The notes under the pieces: generated by a model
The model's database searches: none
Told to the model about the DNA's origin: nothing
Seen by the model: the letters and a program-made list of their open reading frames with translations, nothing else
Part shown: positions 56,188 through 64,000 of the stretch, piece by piece
How positions within the stretch are numbered: the stretch's first letter is position 1
Layout of the letters: every line of letters begins with the position of its first letter
Origin: Sambucus nigra
Lineage: Eukaryota > Streptophyta > Magnoliopsida > Dipsacales > Adoxaceae
Assembly (NCBI GenBank): GCA_949130495.1
Contig: OX422211.1
Location: 334,026,504 to 334,090,503 of the forward strand
DNA: 64,000 bases
Direction of reading: 5' to 3'
Program-made: the position numbers and the translations under genes

Positions 56188-59100
56188 ATGGTTTATATTG
56201 TGGAATCTGTTGAGAAATTCCGTTCTGATTTTTCCATTCCTTCGTGGGTAACTCTAGAGATTCTTTCTGAGCCTTTAGATTACTTTCGATTGGCTGAGGG
56301 ACATTGGTTCCCCAGTCTTTTTGTTGCTGAATGCGGTTTTTCCTTTCCACCAAACCCATTATGCCTTGAGTTTTGTCAATATTTTGATCTTGTTCCTGCA
56401 AAAATAGCCCCCAATTCGTGGAGAATAATTAACGGGGTGCACAAATTAAATCTAACTCATGGGACTCGTATTGGGATCCCTGAAATTATGTTTTGTTATA
56501 AATGGGCCGTTCTAGATAATATTTATTATTTGAAAACTAGGTATTTGAATAGGGCTCTGGTAGTTAATCTCCCTGACTCAAATAGGGATTATTTTGAGCA
56601 TGGGTTGGTCATAAAAAATTGGCAACATGCGCCTTTATCTGGGAATGAAGTATACAACGGTCCCAGATGCCCCCCATACGGCAATGGGATAGGTTTATTT
56701 TTCGTTTTATTTTACTTATGAAATTATGCTTTCATCCTGTTTGACAAAATGTATGACTGATATTCTATTATGTATTTGTTTGCAGTTGATAGCAAAAGAA
56801 AAACTCCAAAAGAGTCAGAAGTGAATATCAAGCATTTGAAACTTATCTGGAATTTGCATAAGACCATTGCTGACGAGCATATTAGATCTGCTTCATATTT
56901 ACTACAGTATAAGAGTTACACAACCTCTTATACTGCTCGCCCTGTTGAACCAGCTTCAACACCAGAAAGTTCATCTTCAGATTCTCATATCCCCCTATCT
57001 CAGAGAATGGGCAAGAAAAGAGCTCCTCCTGCTCTATTTGGTGACACTTCTTCTGCTGTTGGAGCCCAGAAAGGCAAAATTGATGTCCCGGAGGGGACTA
57101 AAAAAGTAGATGCTGGTTCCTCCAAAATTGCCGAGAAGCCCCCAGTGGCCCCGAGCAAGAAAAATGCTCCTGCTGATGTAATTGTCATCTCTCCGACCAA
57201 GACTTCTTCCTTGGTTGATGCTGCTGACCGTCCTTTGAAGAGATTGAGGAAATCATCCTCAGTTAATCTTGCTGGGACTGCATCTTCTCTACCCGCTGGT
57301 GGTAGTAGTGTTTCAAACATCCTTCTTCCGAGTTCTTCAACGAACTCAGTTATACCCGAGGTTCTCGGGGTTGATGAAAAAATTCCTAGGGATACACTGA
57401 CGTCCCTAGCTGCTCGCCATCTTTCTTCAGTAAATTTCTCATACCTTTGATCTTTCTTTCTTTTTCTTGAATGCTTGTATTTGTGTTGACTCTATTGTTT
57501 TTCTTATCTTTCAGCTGGTGAACTGCTTCAATACCATCGTGAAGAAAGATCAAGTTATTAAAGCTTCCACTTCCTCGTCCGATGTTGACGATGCTTTGTT
57601 GGGTTTAACCCAATCTGTGAAGGAATCTCACCAACAGTACATCGAGGAGAAAACTGTTTGGGAGAAAAAATTGGCTGTGGCTGAGGCTGATAAGATGAAG
57701 ATGGCTGAAACCTCCAAGAATTTGGAGGAGAAAATTAAAGATCTGGAAGTTAAACATCAGGAATCTGATGATAAATTGAAGAAGGCAGAAGAAGAAATAT
57801 CTACTCTGCGAGATATTAAGGTTAAGAAAGAGGAACTGGAGGTGAAGCTCTCCTCGGAGAAATCGAGGAGAAAAGTTGCAATCAAGAAACATTTCAGTGT
57901 TGGTTGGGAGAAAGGATGGGAGAGAGGGATAGCTGCAATGACGTCCCAAGTCCAATATGGGGAGTTGAAATACTTCTATGATGGTTGGGTAGCTGCTCTG
58001 CAAGAGTTAAAAGTCCAAGATGATTCTGAGATATTCCAACGGCATCTCCCTGGTCCTCCTCCACCAATTGTGGAAGAAGAAGAAGATGAACCTGCTTCAG
58101 ATGAATCTTCCATGGCTATGGGCGATCAAGTTTATGCTTCTCAACCATCTGCCACCGAGGACATTTCCTCCATGCCTCCTCCTCCCGAGAAGACTTCTAC
58201 CGATCAAACTGTAGTTATCACCGAGCAACCGAGCTCCTCGTCCCAGCCTCCCGAGAAAGTCTTGAGGGACAAGGAAAAGGTGTGAAGTTGTTCGGCAGCC
58301 TTTCTGTATTTCCTTGTAATCGAATGATGTAACTTTTTGATGATCTAATAAAATATATCTTTGCTCATCTCTGTTGTTGATAACTTGTTTTTGTTGATTG
58401 TTGTCTTTTTTCTTGTCATTAGTTTGTTGCTAGAATGGAATTGATCTCTTCTCATGATACCGAGCTGATGCAGCAATGCCATCAATATTATAAGGCTGGT
58501 CATACAGATCTTAGTACATCGGAAATTGTTGATATCCTTGGTCACGGTGCTTCAGAGCAGGCTATTGAAGCTTATCAATACTTGAAAGCTTTACTCGACC
58601 GAGCAGTGGCCAACAATGTCGCTTACTATCAGTTGATTGAAGAGCTTCATGGTTCCTTAAAGGATCTTCAAAATCAACATAATGAATCAATGGCTTTGTT
58701 ACATGAAGATTATGAAAATAGATACCAGCAGCTCTCTTCAGAAACAGGCCACAAGAAAATCATTGCTGGGTATGACGTCAGGGAGAGGACCCTAAAAGGT
58801 GAAATTGAAGCCTGTAGACAAATCGCTGAGATCCTGGAGCAAGAAAATAACAATTTGCAGAAGAAATTAGCTCAGTATGAATCTGCTGCTTCATCCTCTA
58901 CTGCATTAATACCAGTCACTGATGAAGGCTTCTCGTTCTTAGAAGTCGAAAATGCCAAACTGAGGCAAGAGCTGGAGGACTTAAGAAGATCTGCTATTTC
59001 TGGAACTGCTCGGGGACGAGGAAGAGGTTCTCGGGGGCGAGGAAGAGTCAGCCAAAATGTTGAGGAAGCTCGCACTCAGTCTACTCTGGAAACTCAAGCA

Positions 59101-59703
59101 TTCCAGTTGAAAGTAAAAGACCGTGCTCTGACTGAAATGTCCAATAAAAATCTGTCTCTGGAAGATCAGCTGGCATCAACGAAATCTGCCTTGCATAACA
59201 AAGATCTCTTTGTCAAAAGCCTTCATGAACAATTGGATAGATTAACCTTCCAATTCCATAAACAGCCAAGAGAATTCTGGATGGCAGGATACAATGAAGC
59301 TCTCGTTCATCTGGATGCTCGCATTGAACATGCTAATAATGAAGGTTACAAGCAAGGATGGTTAAATGCATTGGGTGTATTAAAGTTGGAGCAAGGGCAT
59401 TTTTTATGGGACTATCATTCTCCATCACTATTAGACCTGCCTGTACCACCTTTCAAATTGGATATGGCATGGATTCCAGCTCGCTCCATTCCTCGCAGTC
59501 TAATTTTGAAATATCTTGGTGATTATAGCCTTCACTCCCAAGCTGAATTATCTCGTCCTGAGCATCTTTTGGATACACCTTCTGTTATGAACGTCAGAAT
59601 GCTCAGAGATGTTAATTTCATCAATTCTCCCCTTTGCCTAGAAGACCCTCCTGCCGGCGAGGAACCTGTTTCTAAAGCACAGGGCAAAAAACCAATAGAA
59701 TAG
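56188..59703 (+). CDS. Antisense gene of element B, intact four-exon frame (1064 aa)
   Basis: Exons 56188-56692, 56786-57429, 57515-58279 and 58423-59703; all introns GT-AG (93, 85 and 143 bases), frame kept, no internal stop, TAG at 59701. Domains: about 1-165 Transposase_28/'putative gypsy type transposon'-like (SEPLDYFRLAEGHWFPSLF, VNLPDSNRDYFEHG); about 190-380 Ser/Pro/Lys-rich linker; about 400-540 coiled coil with GWEKGWERGIAAMTSQVQYG; proline and acidic stretch (PGPPPPIVEEEEDEP) near 575; exon 4 with MELISSHDTELMQQC, coiled coil, RG-rich ARGRGRGSRGRGR, second coiled coil, and a conserved tail (QPREFWMAGYNEAL, LPVPPFKLDMAWIPARS). Intron 3 contains AATAAA, so ending after exon 3 is an alternative. 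It lies between pol and the 3' LTR and is convergent with pol. Function unknown; a nucleic-acid-binding or assembly role is only a guess. Confidence 0.85.
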
Positions 59704-60635
59704 TAATGTCCATGTAATCAATTTTGTAATTTGTAATTTATTCCAGATTAATGAAAAGATTTTCATTTTCTGTTTGCCAATTTTGTTTTATCAAGCACAT
59801 TTATATTTGTACATATGTATCTATGTATCTATTAAACAGCTAACAGTATTATTGTTCAATAAGCAACTTAATAAAAGGTTACAAGTATTAGTAATGTTTC
59901 TCGATCACTTAATAATAAGGTAATGAGAAAAATGTTCAAACTGTTTCCAACCAACCAAGGTGGGTGAATCATGTTTGTCGACCAAATACAGCTCCGACGA
60001 ACTATACTTGGTTTGATTATAAAATTGCGTCCGACCAACTAAGATCAATAAGTTGTCCTCGTCGACCAACTACAGTTATTGGGTTTTTATCCCCGATCAA
60101 CTATACTTGGTGTATTTTTTTAAACATTTTGTTCTTCAAAGAACTCATTGTAACAATATTACCTCCCGACCAACATACGTTGTAATATGAGAGTATATTT
60201 TTATCTTACCAACCGTGGTTGATCCTGCTGGTGTACACTTTTTGGCTCCTTAAAGCTTTTGGCTCCTTAGAGCATTTTTTGGCTCCGTAGAGCATGTCCT
60301 CCTAACCAAAGGAGGTTGGCTACTTATAGCACTTTTTGCTCAATAGAGCTGTCCTCCTAACCAAAGGAGGTTGGCTCCTTAGAGCACTTTTGCTCCGAAG
60401 AGCTGTCCTCCTAACCAAAGGAGGTTGGCTCCTTAGAGCACTTTTGCTCCGAAGAGCTGTATTTGTTGGCTCCTTAGAGCACTTTTGCTCCGAAGAGCTG
60501 TATTTGTTGGCTCCTTAGAGCACTTTCGTTGTATAGTGTATTACACTAGTATTCCCCGAAAAACTTTCATCAAAAGGAAAACTGGTGAAACATCTTTGTT
60601 TTATTCATAATGAGGGAAATGCTTTACATTGGACA
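59704..60635. repeat. Convergent intergenic region with palindromic repeats, element B
   Basis: Contains CCGACCAACTAAG, CGACCAACTACAGTTATTG and CCAACCGTGGTTGATCC motifs (59980-60225). From about 60240 to 60525 short tandem units follow, built of GGCTCCTTAGAGCACTTTTGCTCCGAAGAGCTGT and CCTCCTAACCAAAGGAGG, the latter a hairpin, at spacings of 54-55 and then 42 bases. Element A keeps the CTCCTAACCAAAGGAG hairpin but has a different 92-base unit. Confidence 0.75.
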
Positions 60636-63600
60636 TCATTGATAATACTTGCGCAGGTGTTCAGCATTCCATGCATTTTTAAATTCTTCTCCTTCTAGAG
60701 TTGCTATTCTGTAAGTTCCTGGTCGAACAACCTCTGTAACTCGGTAAGGTCCATGCCAGTTTGCTTCTAGTTTATTCTGCTTCTGAATGACCTTCTTTAG
60801 CACATAATCCCCTTCTTTTAAATCACATTTCTTTACCCTCTTGCTGTAAAACAGAGCTGTTCGTTGTTGATAAGCAGCATTCCTAATGGCTGCCTCTTCT
60901 CTGACTTCCTCGAGCATATCTAAATCCATCCTTCTCATCAAATCACTGATCGGAGAATTGAAATTTAACACCCTATGTGTTGGTAGGCCCAACTCGGCAG
61001 GTATCACAGCCTCACCTCCAAATGCTAGCATATATGGTGATTCTCCTGTTGCTGCTCGGGGAGTTGTTCGATAAGCCCACAAAACTGACTGTAGCTCATT
61101 AATCCAATTTGCTTTAGCCTCACTTAACCTCTTTTTCAACCCATTTAGTAATGTTCTGTTCGTCACTTCAGTCTGCCCATTGCTTTGGGGATGGCCTGGT
61201 GCTGAATGAAACTTCAAGACGTTTGACTGATGACAATAGGCAGCAAATTCTTCATTATCAAATTGTGTTCCATGGTCTGTGATGAAAGCGTGGGGGAGAC
61301 CATATCGACAAATGATATTCTTCCATATGAACTGATACACCTTCTCGTACGTCATATCAATTAGTGGTTCATCTTCCACCCACTTAGTAAAATAGTCTAC
61401 TGCTACGACGAGATACTTGAACCTTCCTCGGGTCGTCGGCAGTGGTCCAACCAGATCAATCCCCCACATGGCAAATGGCCAAGGTGATGTTATAGGTGTC
61501 AACAATGCCTGTGGAGTTCTTCGGATGGAAGAAAAACGTTGGCACTTGTCACACTTCTTAGCATAAGCTATACAATTAGCTCTCATCGTCGGCCAATAGT
61601 ATCCCTGTGTCATCACCCTTTGCAGTAGGGTCCGACCTGCTACATGAGCTCCACAAGATCCTTCATGGATTTCTTCAATCAATTCTTTGACTTCTGATGG
61701 ATGCACACATCTCTGCAAACCTGCCATAATTCCTCGTCTATACAAAACACCATTAGTTAACACATACCGAGCAACTTTATACTTCAATTTCTTGGCAGCT
61801 AGTTTGTCCTCCGGTAGTACTCCTTCTTCAATGTATGCTCTGATAGGATCCATCCAAGATGGTCCTAAATCAAGGGTAATAATCTTCATCGTAAGATCTT
61901 CTTCTATGCTCCGACTTTCTAATACTTCAATTGGTATTGTTCTTCGCAGCTCGGTGCGTGTAGCTGACGCTAGTCGAGCCAATGCGTCTGCTCTGGCATT
62001 CTCCATTCTCGGAATCCTCACCAATTGAATAGCATCAAATTCTTTCAACAATTCCATCACTTTTGCATGGTACTTCACCATTAACTCTCCCTTCACTGCA
62101 TATATTCCCATCATTTGATTCACAATTAACTGAGAATCACTGAAAACAATTACTTGACGTGCCTCCATAACTTTCGCCAAATGAAAACCTGCTATCATAG
62201 CCTCATATTCAGCTTCATTATTGGAAGCTTTGAATTGGAATCTCAAGGCGTACTCCATGTCAATATCATCTGGAGAATTTAAAACAATCCCTGCTCCACA
62301 ACCAGCGGTGCAAGATGATCCATCTACATATAATCTCCATGTATGTAACTCGTCTTCAAATTTCTTATCTGTTAGAGTTCCTCGGTGAAATATCATCTGT
62401 TTTCTTTCATCATCCCCGGGTATCCTTCGTTCCTCGTCGATCATTTGTTCGTGCCCTTCCACCAATCGGAGTTGGTCGGTATTTAAATATGATGATTTTT
62501 CTACATCCACAAGTCCTTTTACCAACCTTGGTTGGTTTGGATCTGTGTCTGTCGATCCTGTATCGTCCACAGGTAGGTCAGCAAGCATCTTTTGCTCCTC
62601 GGGGGTATCAGGGTATGTGAACTCTGCTATAAAATCTGCCACGGCTTGCCCTTTCAACGATGATCTGGGTTCATACACAATATCATATTCACCGAGTTCT
62701 ATTGCCCAATACATCAATCTTCCTGATTTTTCTGGCTTGTGAAGGGCTTGTCTTAACGGCATGTCGGTATATACAATGATGGTATGGGCCTGGAAGTATG
62801 GTCTCATTCTTCTACTTGCTTCAATTAATGCCAGTGCCAATTTCTCCAGCTTTGGGTATCTGATTTCCGCACCTCGGAAGGCCTTGCTTGTATAATAAAT
62901 TGGCTTCTGGACTCCATTCTCCAATCTGATCAACGCCGAGCTAACTGCATTTTCTGATACTGCCAAATACAAGTACAGCTTCTCTCCATTTATTGGCCTA
63001 GACAACAATGGTGGGGCTCCCAAATACTTCTTCAGATCTTGAAAGGCTTTCTCACATTCATCAGTCCACTCAAAACTTTTTCGTAGCGTTTTGAAGAATG
63101 GGAGGCATTTATCAGTTGCTCGGGATACAAATCTGTTGAGTGCTGCAACTCGTCCGGTAAGACTTTGCACTTCTTTCTTCGTCGTCGGAGATCGCAGCCC
63201 TAGAAGAGCTTTGATCTTTTCTGGATTTGCCTCAATACCTCGTTGGTTGACGATGTATCCGAGGAACATTCCTTCTCGTACTCCAAAGGTACATTTCGTC
63301 GGGTTAAGCTTCATCTGGTATTTATCCAGTTGATCAAAAGTTTGACTCAAGTCAACCAGATGATCTGCAGCTCTCTTGCTTTTGGTGAGCATGTCGTCGA
63401 CATAGACCTCCATATTGCGGCTGATTTGTTCGGTGAATACCTTGTTCATCAACCGCTGATATGTTGCACCTGCATTTTTTAAACCAAAAGGCATAACGTT
63501 ATAACAATAAGTTCCCCTTGGGGTAATAAAAGAAGTACTTTCCCTGTCCTCAGGCTTCATTTTGATTTGGTTGTAGCCAGAATAAGCATCCATGAAGCTG

Positions 63601-64000
63601 AGTAGCTCGTGTCCCGAAGTAGCATCCACTAGTTGATCAATTCTGGGCAATGGAAAATGATCTTTTGGACATGCTTTGTTGAGATCAGTAAAATCAACAC
63701 ACATTCTCCACTTGTTGTTCTTCTTCTTTACCATCACCACATTCGCCAACCAATCTGGATATTTCACGTCTTCAATAAATTGGGCTTTCTGGAGTTTCTC
63801 GACCTCCTCTTGTATGGCCTGGTTCTTCTCGGGACTAAACACTCTTCTTCTTTGCTTTACAGATTTGATCTCCTTATTCACATTGAGTTCATGACATAAG
63901 AAGTTTGGATCTATTCCTGGCATGTCTTCATGACTCCAAGCAAAAGTATTCTTCCTGCTTCTCAAGAAAGTTATCAACTCCTGTTTTATTGAAAGATCCA
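60636..64000 (-). CDS. Element B pol: RT, RNase H, second RNase H, integrase (open, partial at window edge)
   Basis: More than 1100 codons open without a stop, ending TGA at 60636-60638; the 5' part (gag, protease) is outside the window. RT: CVDFTDLNKACPKDHFPLP (about 63650), FGLKNAGATYQRLMNK, YVDDMLTKSK (about 63400). RNase H at about 62970-62730. Acidic linker, then second RNase H: WRLYVDGSSC (about 62330), NNEAEYEAM, FSDSQLIVNQ, ADALARLA. Integrase: HEGSCGAH...CDKCQ (about 61650-61540), WGIDLVGPLP (about 61450), ITDHGTQFDN (about 61275), HPQSNGQTE (about 61190). All catalytic acidic residues I can check are present. Copy A differs by a 36-base duplication, a stop and the CACTA insertion. 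The enzymes copy and integrate the element; whether B is active cannot be judged without gag and the 5' LTR. Confidence 0.93.
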   Translation of the reverse strand, partial: DLSIKQELITFLRSRKNTFAWSHEDMPGIDPNFLCHELNVNKEIKSVKQRRRVFSPEKNQAIQEEVEKLQKAQFIEDVKYPDWLANVVMVKKKNNKWRMCVDFTDLNKACPKDHFPLPRIDQLVDATSGHELLSFMDAYSGYNQIKMKPEDRESTSFITPRGTYCYNVMPFGLKNAGATYQRLMNKVFTEQISRNMEVYVDDMLTKSKRAADHLVDLSQTFDQLDKYQMKLNPTKCTFGVREGMFLGYIVNQRGIEANPEKIKALLGLRSPTTKKEVQSLTGRVAALNRFVSRATDKCLPFFKTLRKSFEWTDECEKAFQDLKKYLGAPPLLSRPINGEKLYLYLAVSENAVSSALIRLENGVQKPIYYTSKAFRGAEIRYPKLEKLALALIEASRRMRPYFQAHTIIVYTDMPLRQALHKPEKSGRLMYWAIELGEYDIVYEPRSSLKGQAVADFIAEFTYPDTPEEQKMLADLPVDDTGSTDTDPNQPRLVKGLVDVEKSSYLNTDQLRLVEGHEQMIDEERRIPGDDERKQMIFHRGTLTDKKFEDELHTWRLYVDGSSCTAGCGAGIVLNSPDDIDMEYALRFQFKASNNEAEYEAMIAGFHLAKVMEARQVIVFSDSQLIVNQMMGIYAVKGELMVKYHAKVMELLKEFDAIQLVRIPRMENARADALARLASATRTELRRTIPIEVLESRSIEEDLTMKIITLDLGPSWMDPIRAYIEEGVLPEDKLAAKKLKYKVARYVLTNGVLYRRGIMAGLQRCVHPSEVKELIEEIHEGSCGAHVAGRTLLQRVMTQGYYWPTMRANCIAYAKKCDKCQRFSSIRRTPQALLTPITSPWPFAMWGIDLVGPLPTTRGRFKYLVVAVDYFTKWVEDEPLIDMTYEKVYQFIWKNIICRYGLPHAFITDHGTQFDNEEFAAYCHQSNVLKFHSAPGHPQSNGQTEVTNRTLLNGLKKRLSEAKANWINELQSVLWAYRTTPRAATGESPYMLAFGGEAVIPAELGLPTHRVLNFNSPISDLMRRMDLDMLEEVREEAAIRNAAYQQRTALFYSKRVKKCDLKEGDYVLKKVIQKQNKLEANWHGPYRVTEVVRPGTYRIATLEGEEFKNAWNAEHLRKYYQ

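Larger units (their letters stand above)
55216..64000 (-). mobile_element. Element B: second copy of the element A family, partial at the window edge
   Basis: Sense direction minus. The 3' LTR is at 55216-55771, followed (plus strand) by the antisense gene, a convergent repeat region and pol, which continues beyond 64000. The left flank is ACTGT. Both long genes are open in this copy, unlike A. No CACTA is present at the position corresponding to A's insertion (about 62395). Confidence 0.93.

Overview
The window is plant nuclear DNA, most likely from a flowering plant and probably a eudicot. It is AT-rich with GT-AG introns, has no bacterial gene layout, and consists almost entirely of nested transposable elements. 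The only piece that could be a host gene is the last three coding exons of an unrecognised gene at 1-1263. I see no tRNA, rRNA or CRISPR array.

Layout. (1) 1-10.3 kb: the gene end; two non-autonomous Mutator-like (MULE) elements, at 2152-3377 and at 3402-4852, the second being almost entirely one giant inverted repeat; a decayed MULE transposase gene with FAR1-type DNA-binding, MULE and OTU-like domains (5.3-8.7 kb); a 120-bp tandem array; and one isolated CACTA transposon terminus. (2) 10313-26817: a complete Ty3/gypsy element of the Tat type (element A, genes on the minus strand, two 561-bp LTRs, near-perfect 5-bp target duplication). Its pol gene was split by a 4448-bp CACTA transposon (17558-22005, target duplication CGA) that carries a four-exon TNPA-like gene, a small MITE and a very C-rich repeat block. 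(3) 27.5-48.9 kb: a decayed Del/Tekay-type chromovirus (D). Its RT-to-integrase middle has been replaced by a copia-type LTR (minus strand) and a 5'-truncated Tat element (C, plus strand). Its 3' LTR was entered by a 5-kb non-autonomous LTR element (E, target duplication TAATT). (4) 48.9-55.2 kb: LTR-like debris and a second chromovirus remnant (F, minus strand). (5) 55216-64000: a second, better preserved copy of the element-A family (element B), running off the right edge.

The most notable system is shared by elements A, B and C. Each carries, besides gag-pol, a second long gene on the opposite strand, placed between the pol end and the 3' LTR and convergent with pol. In A and B four exons join in frame at all three junctions. 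The B copy is open throughout (1064 codons plus stop), next to a pol frame that is open over the whole visible 1.1-thousand-codon stretch. The protein starts with a domain resembling the plant 'putative gypsy type transposon' family, continues with long acidic and coiled-coil segments, and has an RG-rich patch. The diverged element C keeps the same gene order and recognisable similarity, so the antisense gene has been kept over a long period. Antisense extra ORFs are known in Tat-lineage elements; the exon structure and the short palindromic repeats between the two convergent genes are what can be added here.

Order of events by nesting: D is older than C and E; A is older than the CACTA inside it, which is older than (or arrived with) the MITE inside that CACTA. 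All similarity counts were made by eye from the sequence.
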